The position numbers were made by a program, and so were the translations under genes. A DNA stretch of 64,000 nucleotides from assembly GCF_013248905.1 (NCBI RefSeq), contig NZ_JABRVS010000001.1:3472001-3536000 (forward strand). Direction: 5' to 3'. The number at the start of each line of letters is the position of its first letter. Position 1 is the first letter of the stretch. The stretch comes from Shewanella sp. VB17 (GTDB taxonomy: Bacteria; Pseudomonadota; Gammaproteobacteria; Enterobacterales; Shewanellaceae). This document shows positions 25,025-33,033 of this stretch, piece by piece. The notes under the pieces were generated by a model. The model was not told the origin of the DNA and ran no database searches. It saw only the letters and a program-made list of their open reading frames with translations.

Positions 25025-25417
25025 TCACATTATAAATAATTTCTTATTTTTTTTAACTTTAATCGTGTTTTCTTTTATTAATGAAACATCATCGATAGAA
25101 GACATTAATTCATTTTCATTATCTTCCGTTGACTCTATTTCTCCTAAAAAATTAAATTGTTGCTCTAAAACTTTAAAATGACTTTCAAGTTCATTAACTT
25201 TATTCATTACTTTTCCTTGTTGTAATTCGAATCCTTCCGGAAATGCATTCTTTAACTTAATTAACTTTGCCATAGCATTTTGATCGTTTGGTGAACGTTC
25301 TACTAATTGATTTATCTCATTTTGTAAGTCCTGAAACTCTTTAAGCTGTAGACCTAATGCCATTTTACGTTGCTGAAGGTCATTCATTACTGATTTTATA
25401 TCGCTGAACATATCCAT
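25025..25417 (-). CDS. sseA: SseA-like chaperone of the SseB filament proteins
   Basis: A 130-aa coiled-coil protein at the sseA position, just before sseB1. The segment ..LKNAFPEGFELQQGKVMNKV.. resembles Salmonella SseA (..LHNLFPQGVAG..), which chaperones SseB and SseD. The C-terminus is extended by a lysine-rich tail (..NTIKVKKNKKLFIM). Unlike its neighbours the gene is AT-rich. The ATG at 25417 has an AAGGAGA site; a reading from 25438 would skip it. Confidence 0.75.
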   Translation of the reverse strand: MDMFSDIKSVMNDLQQRKMALGLQLKEFQDLQNEINQLVERSPNDQNAMAKLIKLKNAFPEGFELQQGKVMNKVNELESHFKVLEQQFNFLGEIESTEDNENELMSSIDDVSLIKENTIKVKKNKKLFIM

Positions 25418-25473
25418 AACAATCTCCTTAACTTTCATACTAGTTATTTTTAAATTTTACATATCGAAAAAAT

Positions 25474-25613
25474 GGATCTGACCTTTTAAAGTTTAATTAA
25501 ATACTTTATTTGACGATGGGAATATCCATAAGTACTTAATTAAATATTATACTCATGCTTTTGTTGGGTATATCATAAAAAACACATTTCAAAAGCGAAC
25601 TGGTCTGACCTTT
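25474..25613. repeat. Repeated TCTGACCTTT word upstream of sseA
   Basis: GGATCTGACCTTT (25474-25486) and GGTCTGACCTTT (25602-25613) occur in direct orientation 128 bases apart in the 216-base gap between ssaE and sseA. Read on the coding strand they give AAAGGTCAGA, which contains the AAGGT core of the T3SS palindromes but lacks the second half-site. They may be regulator half-sites or repeat debris. Confidence 0.3.
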
Positions 25614-25633
25614 ACAGAGTGGTTAATTTATTA

Positions 25634-25822
25634 CTATTTATAACGATGAAACAAAGTCTCTATTACCTCTTCAGCTGAATCAACCGCATCTAACAAACAT
25701 TTTCTATCACTTACTTTTAACGCATATACTTTATCTCTGATAGCATTCAATTGTATTTTATATTCATTATTATTTTTACAACCGATTTTAATATCATCTT
25801 CTAATTGAGTGATCCTTGACAT
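25634..25822 (-). CDS. ssaE: SsaE-like small T3SS chaperone
   Basis: A 62-aa helical protein after sctD, the place of ssaE. The ends fit SsaE as I recall it: start ..ITQLEDDI.. against TRLEDLL, and end LLDAVDSAEEVIETLFHRYK against LLEAIEQAENII..YYRY. Salmonella SsaE binds SseB and the ATPase SsaN and is required for SseB secretion. It is also related in type to YscE, the needle co-chaperone. At 62 residues it is shorter than Salmonella SsaE, lacking the C-terminal tail. Confidence 0.75.
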   Translation of the reverse strand: MSRITQLEDDIKIGCKNNNEYKIQLNAIRDKVYALKVSDRKCLLDAVDSAEEVIETLFHRYK

Positions 25823-25842
25823 ATCGACCTCTTAATAGCTCT

Positions 25843-27048
25843 CTAAAAAATTAATGGAAGATGAACTAATTCACCACCACGACTTAAATCCAAACCATGT
25901 ACATTCATGTAATCAATCACGAATCCATTCGCTAATTTACTGCCAACAGATAACCTAGTGCCGTTGACTAATTCGATGAAGGGAGATTGCGTATTGCCTC
26001 CATAGCTTACAACTGACGAACTTAACATATTAGTCAGTTCGTCATGGACCGGAATATTTTGAAAAACAAACTTCAACCCACTGAGGTGACTTTTATCTAG
26101 CGCACTGGTGATCTCCACCACTTTTTTCTCTGTCTCTTTAGTCATTTTACCCGTTATCACAATGGTATTTTTTACCTGTGTAATCATTAAACCTTCAAGT
26201 AATTGTTTTTGTCTAAGTTCGCCAATTAGAGGCTTTAATAGACTATCAACCTGATTCGACACCTGCCAACTAATAAGGCCTGGCAAATTGTTAAACGTAT
26301 CAACCGCTTTATCCCATGCAGTACCAGAACTAATAGCCCCTGATATGGTCACGCTTCCCAACTTATCCCCAAGTTCAACAACCGCGTCAGGAAAACCGTT
26401 TTGAGCCAATACATTTTTGACATTGCTGATCAATTGATCGCCACATTGGGTATGGTCAACAAATAGAATATTTTGACTTTTCAAATCACTAAAAAATCCA
26501 GAGATCTGTTGTGCATCGTGGCAATATCCACTTAATGTTGCGACGCCAGACGTTGACCAAGTGACGTTGATATCATTGAGACCATCTTGAATCAACTGTT
26601 GCGATAACCACTGATGTTGTGTCAACACCGCCTTTGTCTGTGAACTGGGTGCTAAGATCACAGTGAACAAAAGCAATAACGTCAAGAAAGACATAAGCAG
26701 AAATACCCAGTAAGGTTTGGTCACCTTGGATCCCAACCGCTTAGGGATTATCCGCATCTTCAGTTCATCATCGACTTTCCCTATCACAATTGAAATATTA
26801 TCGATTTCAATTACTTGATATAATGGCAATGTGTCTAACTTAACCACAAGTTTACCCTCTACCCAACTTGTGACTTTACTTCGACAATGCACACCATCCT
26901 CATCGATAAACAAATCCAATTGTTGTGCCTCTAGCAATGTTGCTAGAACATCACCATCAGGACCGATACTCATTTTACCTAAAGGCAAACAGAGCTCTCT
27001 TCCTTCGAGTGGACCCTTTAACCATAAAAGCTTGTATATTGAAGACAT
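25843..27048 (-). CDS. sctD: T3SS inner-membrane ring protein SctD (SsaD)
   Basis: A 401-aa protein. An N-terminal FHA-like cytoplasmic domain (about residues 1-105, LLWLKGPLEGRELCLPLGK.., ..MSIGPDGDVL) is followed by one transmembrane helix near 112-135 (..YWVFLLMSFLTLLLLFTVI..). The periplasmic part contains BON-like modules (..VTWSTSGVATLSGYCHDAQQ.., ..GSVTISGAISSG..). This is the YscD/SsaD layout. It stacks on SctJ and contacts the secretin. AAGGAGA precedes the ATG and the gene begins one base after the sctC stop. Confidence 0.92.
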   Translation of the reverse strand: MSSIYKLLWLKGPLEGRELCLPLGKMSIGPDGDVLATLLEAQQLDLFIDEDGVHCRSKVTSWVEGKLVVKLDTLPLYQVIEIDNISIVIGKVDDELKMRIIPKRLGSKVTKPYWVFLLMSFLTLLLLFTVILAPSSQTKAVLTQHQWLSQQLIQDGLNDINVTWSTSGVATLSGYCHDAQQISGFFSDLKSQNILFVDHTQCGDQLISNVKNVLAQNGFPDAVVELGDKLGSVTISGAISSGTAWDKAVDTFNNLPGLISWQVSNQVDSLLKPLIGELRQKQLLEGLMITQVKNTIVITGKMTKETEKKVVEITSALDKSHLSGLKFVFQNIPVHDELTNMLSSSVVSYGGNTQSPFIELVNGTRLSVGSKLANGFVIDYMNVHGLDLSRGGELVHLPLIF

Positions 27049-27049
27049 A

Positions 27050-28525
27050 TTAATCTCCTTGGTTAACCGGTTCCGCTTTGATAAGGAACAAACGCATCAC
27101 ACTTTGAGTACTATGATCTGTACTTCTGAATAAGCCACCTAACAAAGGAATATCACCCAATAACGGGATCTTATTTTGTGTTGTTTCATCTCTATCCTGC
27201 ACAAATCCACCAATCAACAGACTCTCACCCGATTTTAGTGTCGCTTGGGTCGATATTTCAGAATTCTCTACTTGAGGGATCGGCTCACTTTTGCTCACCG
27301 CCTGACTCTGTCGACCATCCTGGATATTTAAATTCAACATCACTGCTTGGTGACCTGCTTCATCGATCAATCTGGGCGTCACTCTTAATAATGAGCCAGT
27401 TGTGACAGACTCCAATTTAGCCACTTTTTCTCCCTGTACCTTGGTGTAAAAAGTAATATTTTTATCCAATATAGCCTGAACGTTATTCAGAGTAACAACA
27501 GAGGGCCGAGATAATACCTTAGCCTTAGAGTTTTGCTCGAGTGCATTTAACTTCACCATAAAATTACCGGTATTGCCTATCACAGTAGAAAAGTTACCGT
27601 TACCGTTATCACTATTGAAGCTCACAGAACCACCACCCAATTTAGCTGATGCAGACCAATCAATCCCCAGTTTTTTAAAGTCACCTGCGACAACATCCAA
27701 AATAGACACTGACACCTCTATCATGGTGGGCTTGGTATCAAGCTGCTTAATCAACGAACCATAGGTCGCCATATCACGGGCACTTCCGCGTACTATAATG
27801 GCATTTCGACGAGGATCGGCAGCAAAAACGGGACCACTATTACTGCTTGTCACACCTGCCGTTGCATCTGCAATTTGTGTCCCTTGATCCATGTCTTTAA
27901 GCACTGTCACGAGTCCCGGGATCTTGACTGACTGACTACGGTATTGGTAAACAGAATCAGTTGCTGAAGCATATTTAAGAGGATAAACCCGCACAGCTTC
28001 TTGGGTCTCTGAAGTTTTTTTAGCGCTAGCATCAAGTTGCTCAGTCAGCTTAGTCACACTCTGAATGCACGCTGGTACGCCCGACACCTGCAGCCCACTG
28101 ATCCCTGCAACAGATTTAATACTGCAAACCCCGACATCAAGCACACCTGCAGACGTAAGATATTGGCTCACTTTAGCAGCCGGTAAACTTGTTAATGATA
28201 TGACTTCATTAGTGATTTCACTTGCTTTATACACATACAACACCTCATTGTTGTAATACCAAACTAAGCCATAACGATGACTTAACTCTTTGATCACTTG
28301 TTGAGGAGCTTGGTCTTGAATAGTGCCAACATATTTATCGGTGATCTTGTCACTAATCACCACTGGCACACCATAATTACTGCCGAAGTCTTGCAAGACC
28401 GACGCTAATGAAGTACCACGACTGATCATCACAAAAGGATCACCTTGCCATTGAACAGCCGTTAATGGCATCGCTTGAGCTAAGGTAAAATTAAAAAGTA
28501 ATAACAAGCAGATAAATGTCTTCAT
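27050..28525 (-). CDS. sctC: T3SS outer-membrane secretin SctC (SsaC/SpiA)
   Basis: A 491-aa secretin. Signal peptide MKTFICLLLLFNFTLAQA. N0/N1/N3 ring domains occupy about residues 25-250 (..VYPLKYASATDSVYQYRSQ.., ..AADPRRNAIIVRGSARD..). The secretin core follows (..VEVSVSILDVVAGDF.., ..SRPSVVTLNNVQAIL.., ..ESLLIGGFVQDRDETTQNKIPLLGDIPLLGGLF). It ends soon after the core like SsaC, with no long pilotin-binding tail, and no pilotin gene was recognised here. The start overlaps the spiC-like stop by four bases. Confidence 0.96.
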   Translation of the reverse strand: MKTFICLLLLFNFTLAQAMPLTAVQWQGDPFVMISRGTSLASVLQDFGSNYGVPVVISDKITDKYVGTIQDQAPQQVIKELSHRYGLVWYYNNEVLYVYKASEITNEVISLTSLPAAKVSQYLTSAGVLDVGVCSIKSVAGISGLQVSGVPACIQSVTKLTEQLDASAKKTSETQEAVRVYPLKYASATDSVYQYRSQSVKIPGLVTVLKDMDQGTQIADATAGVTSSNSGPVFAADPRRNAIIVRGSARDMATYGSLIKQLDTKPTMIEVSVSILDVVAGDFKKLGIDWSASAKLGGGSVSFNSDNGNGNFSTVIGNTGNFMVKLNALEQNSKAKVLSRPSVVTLNNVQAILDKNITFYTKVQGEKVAKLESVTTGSLLRVTPRLIDEAGHQAVMLNLNIQDGRQSQAVSKSEPIPQVENSEISTQATLKSGESLLIGGFVQDRDETTQNKIPLLGDIPLLGGLFRSTDHSTQSVMRLFLIKAEPVNQGD

Positions 28526-28911
28526 GCTGTCCTCCCAATAATGGATGCTCGATAACGATCAAATGGTTTAATTAAATCTTTTTCGATAAACCGTGCAATC
28601 GCGAGTTGAAAAGCCACCGCTTGAGACAGTTTTTCATCATCTTGATTTTCATCGTAATAGCGCCATAATAACCAAGTATTATCTCTGTATTGTAAACCGT
28701 AGTCTCTGGTTGTTTCACTGGCAGCCAATACTAAGCTTGTCTGATTTATCCAATCATTAGTTACATCTTGTGGTACATCTAATACTATAGCGACTGAGGC
28801 TGAACCGTGTTGTTCAACAACATAAGCTTTTCTCTCGGCAAGTAACCATTCATTACGACCTTGATGTGAGTTTGATATGAGAAATCCACTGTTAACTAAC
28901 CTACCTATCAT
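28522..28911 (-). CDS. ssaB: SpiC/SsaB-like T3SS switch protein
   Basis: A 129-aa protein heading the secretin operon, as spiC/ssaB does in SPI-2. The middle (..TSLVLAASETTRDYGLQYRDNTWLLWRYY..) corresponds to the SpiC segment LLLAAHPDVHDYAIQL...WLNGYY as I recall it. With SsaM, SpiC controls the order of secretion and was also described as an effector. The ATG at 28911 is favoured because AAGGTGG lies eight bases upstream. A GTG at 28923 is an alternative. A 7-4-7 box lies 61 bases upstream of the ATG. Confidence 0.75.
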   Translation of the reverse strand: MIGRLVNSGFLISNSHQGRNEWLLAERKAYVVEQHGSASVAIVLDVPQDVTNDWINQTSLVLAASETTRDYGLQYRDNTWLLWRYYDENQDDEKLSQAVAFQLAIARFIEKDLIKPFDRYRASIIGRTA

Positions 28912-28971
28912 CTCGACGACCACCTTGCTTACTCTATGGGATCAGTATGTGACAATAGAGATTTTTCGCCC

Positions 28972-28989
28972 ATCAGGTAAACACCTTAA
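28972..28989. promoter_or_regulatory. Candidate SsrB-type 7-4-7 palindrome between ssaB and ssrA
   Basis: ATCAGGT-AAAC-ACCTTAA lies in the 286-base divergent gap between ssaB (minus) and ssrA (plus). Both half-sites are identical to those upstream of ssaM and of the orphan unit. It is close to ssaB and about 210 bases from the kinase start, so control of ssaB-sctC-sctD onward is most likely. Confidence 0.6.
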
Positions 28990-29197
28990 CTGCCTCTAGC
29001 GAAGGTCTCATGCGATGAAATCCATGGAAGCATGTTGATATGATGATTGAACTAAATAAAAAGATGACATAGCAAAACAAAAAATGATGCCCTAAAGTTG
29101 CCAAAACAGCCTGACAAAGGAATTAATGCAAGCACCCCATTTTTAGGTTATTTTCTAACACAAGCGATGGTTATTTTCAGCACTACATGGACAACAT

Positions 29198-31990
29198 ATG
29201 ATACAGATTAGATGGAAAGCATCACTGGTGACTAAGCTCACGGTCTCATTCACAGCAGTCCTTATCACTCTTTGGCTCATGATTGAATATCAGTCATACA
29301 GCAATGCCTTTACCCGCACCTTAGATCGCGCACTTATCGCCTATAGTGAACTCAGCGATCTCAGATCTCAGGTTAGTAATAATCTGTTTACCGATGCCAG
29401 TTATGATGCACGACAGCTCGATAAACAATTACATCAATTTTCATCCATAGATAAAGTGAATGCTCAAGAAATAGTCGCTCATTATTTTCCTTTTCCTGAC
29501 AGTACAGATCAAACAAAAGATACTTTAAGCATGTGGGTAGCTCAGACCTTTGGTAATGCAGGCCAACACAGGTATTTAGATAGTTTTATCTATAAACCTC
29601 ATAAAGGTGTCTCTATCTATGCCGACTCTAATGCCGACGAAGAATATTTTCACATCAGACTAAAAGAGATAAAGCAACTGGCAAGCCAACCTTCAATTGA
29701 TGGATATCGTTGGGGAGCGCCAATATTCAATAAGAAGTCGGGTAATTATCATTTAATTTTTAGCTACTCCAGCGAACCTAATAACCCAGATTCTTCTCAA
29801 GTCGGATTTGGAATCAATTTGGTCTCACTAATGTCATTAAATAATTCTCTTGGCCGAGGAGATATCAGCTTTTTCATGACACCGACAGGTGAGCTATTTT
29901 CAAATTCAATATTAAATTTATCACCTGATACTTTAGCGGCACTACAAGATGAATTTAACAATCCGCATCAATATACTAATAAAAAAATCCCACACGCATT
30001 GGGCAATTATTATGTCATTAAAGAAAATATTAATGGCCCTGACTGGCAACAAATAACTTTGATTTCAAAAGATTTTTTACAAGATATGGCACTCATGCCA
30101 TTCTTTACTGAGCTACCTTGGTCTTTGTTATCTTTGGCCGTTATGGCGTTTGTCTTACTGAACGTTCTACGCATCAACCTCGCCAAACCTATTGGCCATT
30201 TTGTCAACATTATTAACAGCGATATTCAACCCACCTTCGAGCGACGTCTCCCTGAAGAACGAAATGATGAACTAGGTCAAATAGCCAGAGCCTATAATCA
30301 CCTGCTCGATACGGTAAAAGAAAACTACGATGTACTCGAGAAAAAAGTGGAGCAGCGTACCCATCAACTCGCCATTGCAACCCAAGATGCCGAAAAAGCG
30401 AATGAACGTAAAACTGAACATTTGACCAATATCAGTCATGAAATTCGAACTCCACTCAATGGCATAACAGGCTCATTAGAATTACTACGCAATACGCAAT
30501 TGAACACAAAACAAATGGATCTTAGAGACACGGCCTATAACTGTGCCAATTCACTGCTCGCCATTATTAACAATTTACTCGATTTTTCCCGCATAGAAGC
30601 CGATCAAATAGAATTAAATTATCAACGCTATCCTGTCATGAAATTAGCCGACAATGCCATGCTAACGATACAAAATAGGGTGGTAAATAAACCTATTTCA
30701 CTCCAATGTATTATCCATGCCAATGTGCCAGAAACAACACGATTAGATCCCTTAAGAGTCAGGCAAATCTTAGTCAATTTATTGGGTAATTCAGCTAAAT
30801 TTACCGAGAAAGGACATATATTATTACGCATTGAAGTCGTTGAAAATCACCTTTACTTTAGCGTGGAAGACACGGGTGATGGCATCACCATTGAAGATCA
30901 GCAACGTATATTTGAGCCCTTCGCCCAAAGTTGTCATCACCAAATTGGTACTGGACTTGGTTTACCTATTTCAGTCAAACTCGCACAAAAAATGCATGGA
31001 AGACTGACAATGTTCAGTACCTTAGGCAAGGGCAGTACCTTTATTTTAGATCTGCCTCTTACTGAAGCCAGTGAGCCCCCCGTCTTGCCATCAGCTCCTA
31101 TCATCGCTCCGCTCGCTTTGCATAAGCAGTTATCACAATGGGGAGCAACTCCCATTGAAGGGGATAATAAAGCACTCAGTCACCCTGAGCTGGCTCACCT
31201 ACCCGCTCGCCTCTGGCAACGTTTGCATGAAATTCGCCATAACTTACCTCAAAAGCAGCGCAATCACTCTCTTATCTTACTCCCTTGGCGATTAAAAATT
31301 CTCTTGGTTGATGATGTCGAAACCAACCGAGAGATTATCAGTAAGATGTTAGTGGAATTAGGTCAACAGGTATTCAGTGTTAACTCCGGAGAATCTGCAT
31401 TAAAAGAAGGCGAGAAGCATGTATTCGATCTCGTGCTAATGGACATACGTATGCCAGGATTAGATGGGTATCAAACCACTCGAAGATGGCGTGAAAGCGA
31501 AGCGATATTAGACACTGACTGCCCTATATTTGCGCTAACAGCAAACGCAAATCCAATGGAACACGACAGTATTGAGACGGCTGGGATGAACAGCTATTTA
31601 ACCAAACCAGTATCATTAAAACAACTAAATGGAGCGTTAGAAAAAGCGGCAGATTTACAGCTAGATCGCGATATGCCACTGATGATAAATAATGATATCA
31701 ATACGCCAATGATTGAATACTCCAATACCAATCTCAAGCATAGACTCATCGTCCATTTAACAGATATGACAACCCAAGCAAAACAACATATCACTGACAA
31801 AGAATGGGAAAACCTGAGTGATGTACTGCATACGATCAAAGGGAGCGCAGGACTTGCTGGGATGAACGCGATTTCCGACATTGCAGCTGATTTGGAACTC
31901 GCTCTGGAAGCTGAATCCTGTCTCGATTTAGCAGCCTTGACCCCGCTAGATGCATTGATTCAGGCATTGGCTTCACAGTCCAATGTCTAA
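29198..31990 (+). CDS. ssrA: Hybrid sensor histidine kinase of the T3SS (SsrA/EsrA-like)
   Basis: A 930-aa tripartite kinase. Transmembrane helix near residues 13-32, a periplasmic sensor domain to about 300, a second transmembrane helix near 305-325, HAMP, then HisKA with the phospho-His in HEIRTPLNG (about residue 414). HATPase motifs (..LVNLLGNSAKFTEKG.., ..VEDTGDGITIEDQQRIFEPF.., GTGLGLPIS), a receiver domain (about 698-815, DIRMPG with the Asp near 748) and a C-terminal Hpt domain (HTIKGSAG, about 877) follow. This phosphorelay layout equals SsrA/EsrA. The cognate SsrB-like gene lies 34 bases away in convergent orientation, not downstream as in Salmonella. The sensor domain suggests detection of a periplasmic signal such as acidity or osmolarity. 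Confidence 0.9.
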   Translation: MIQIRWKASLVTKLTVSFTAVLITLWLMIEYQSYSNAFTRTLDRALIAYSELSDLRSQVSNNLFTDASYDARQLDKQLHQFSSIDKVNAQEIVAHYFPFPDSTDQTKDTLSMWVAQTFGNAGQHRYLDSFIYKPHKGVSIYADSNADEEYFHIRLKEIKQLASQPSIDGYRWGAPIFNKKSGNYHLIFSYSSEPNNPDSSQVGFGINLVSLMSLNNSLGRGDISFFMTPTGELFSNSILNLSPDTLAALQDEFNNPHQYTNKKIPHALGNYYVIKENINGPDWQQITLISKDFLQDMALMPFFTELPWSLLSLAVMAFVLLNVLRINLAKPIGHFVNIINSDIQPTFERRLPEERNDELGQIARAYNHLLDTVKENYDVLEKKVEQRTHQLAIATQDAEKANERKTEHLTNISHEIRTPLNGITGSLELLRNTQLNTKQMDLRDTAYNCANSLLAIINNLLDFSRIEADQIELNYQRYPVMKLADNAMLTIQNRVVNKPISLQCIIHANVPETTRLDPLRVRQILVNLLGNSAKFTEKGHILLRIEVVENHLYFSVEDTGDGITIEDQQRIFEPFAQSCHHQIGTGLGLPISVKLAQKMHGRLTMFSTLGKGSTFILDLPLTEASEPPVLPSAPIIAPLALHKQLSQWGATPIEGDNKALSHPELAHLPARLWQRLHEIRHNLPQKQRNHSLILLPWRLKILLVDDVETNREIISKMLVELGQQVFSVNSGESALKEGEKHVFDLVLMDIRMPGLDGYQTTRRWRESEAILDTDCPIFALTANANPMEHDSIETAGMNSYLTKPVSLKQLNGALEKAADLQLDRDMPLMINNDINTPMIEYSNTNLKHRLIVHLTDMTTQAKQHITDKEWENLSDVLHTIKGSAGLAGMNAISDIAADLELALEAESCLDLAALTPLDALIQALASQSNV

Positions 31991-32024
31991 AAATGTGTGC
32001 TGCCATGTAAGAGGTTGAAACAGA

Positions 32025-32666
32025 CTATGATAATCGCTGAGCCCAATGCATTAACTCAGCCACATTATGTGCGTTGAGTTTACGCATTAAATTCATTCTA
32101 TGGGTTTCAACCGTTTTCAAGCCTATCACCAAATCCTCGGCAATGTCGCGATTACGCCTTCCCTCACAAATCAATTTTAAAACCTGTTGTTCTCTGGGAG
32201 TCAGCATAGGCATATCACCATCAACAACACCATCTAAGGCCTCTATCTGCTGTTCATCTAAGCTTGGATCGATAAAAACTTTGCCTTTACTCACGCATTT
32301 TATGGCCGCAATAAGGGTACTTTTGGGGCTGTTTTTAACCACATAACCATTTGCACCGACATCCAAAGCCTCACGCGCACTTTTCTCCTCAATCGTCGCG
32401 GTTAACATAATGATCATCATTTTAGGCCAACGCTTACGTAACTGACGAATAACATCAAAGCCACTCATGCCCGGTAATTTAAGATCCATAAACACAAGAT
32501 CAGGTGTTAATTTCAAACATTGTTCGTATACTGCTAAACCATCTTCAACAAATCCCACTAATTCCAATTCTGGATAGGGCGCTAAGCAGCTACTTAAACC
32601 ATCAAAAATCAATGAATGATCATCTACCACCAATATATTTATCGTTTTGTACTGGCCAAATGCCAT
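32025..32666 (-). CDS. ssrB: NarL/LuxR-type response regulator (SsrB/EsrB-like)
   Basis: A 213-aa regulator. The receiver has the acidic pair VDDH (residues 14-17), phospho-Asp61 in FMDLKLPG and the conserved Lys near residue 112. The C-terminal LuxR helix-turn-helix reads LTPREQQVLKLICEGRRNRDIAEDL.. with the recognition part GLKTVETHRMNLMRKL. Size and placement next to a hybrid kinase at the T3SS border identify the SsrB role, activating T3SS units. Salmonella SsrB is described as binding an 18-bp palindrome with 7-4-7 layout, the layout of the four boxes here. GGAG lies seven bases before the ATG. Confidence 0.9.
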   Translation of the reverse strand: MAFGQYKTINILVVDDHSLIFDGLSSCLAPYPELELVGFVEDGLAVYEQCLKLTPDLVFMDLKLPGMSGFDVIRQLRKRWPKMMIIMLTATIEEKSAREALDVGANGYVVKNSPKSTLIAAIKCVSKGKVFIDPSLDEQQIEALDGVVDGDMPMLTPREQQVLKLICEGRRNRDIAEDLVIGLKTVETHRMNLMRKLNAHNVAELMHWAQRLS

Positions 32667-33033
32667 AGCTTATCTCCAAAAGATAATACAAGTTACCTAT
32701 GTTACAAAATAGCTGACAGAAAACTAATTTTGGTCACAATTATCAGCATAGTGAAGGGCATTAAGGGATCTTGTCAAGCTTGCCGATAGTTTATCAGAAA
32801 TAACACCTTATAAAAGGCTATAAAATCTCATAAAAGTAACGCATTATTTTTGTTAACAGAATGTTGACTCAACAATGCCTTGTCGATATGGTAAGTCTGT
32901 ATAATTAATACTCAAACACCTCAGGTTTTTCTTTCTGAGTTCCTAATACCCTTGAGTAGGGTAATGATTAAGCAGGCTCATTCCTTTGTGCCTAGGGATA
33001 TCAGCGGAATAATCAATATAAACTGGAGATACT
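32667..33033. other. Divergent intergenic region between ssrB and the cytochrome gene
   Basis: This AT-rich 367-base gap separates the T3SS island from the next gene block. It contains a TATAAT near 32899 without a well-spaced -35, and a small palindrome TACCC-TTGAG-TAGGGTA near 32948-32964. A GGAG ribosome site for the plus-strand gene sits at its right end. No ORF and no 7-4-7 box were seen, so control of ssrB is unclear. Confidence 0.4.

Noticed and set aside
32890..32905. TATAAT near 32899 as a promoter for the cytochrome gene
   Set aside because: The only -35-like TTGTCG is 14 bases away, too close for a standard promoter.
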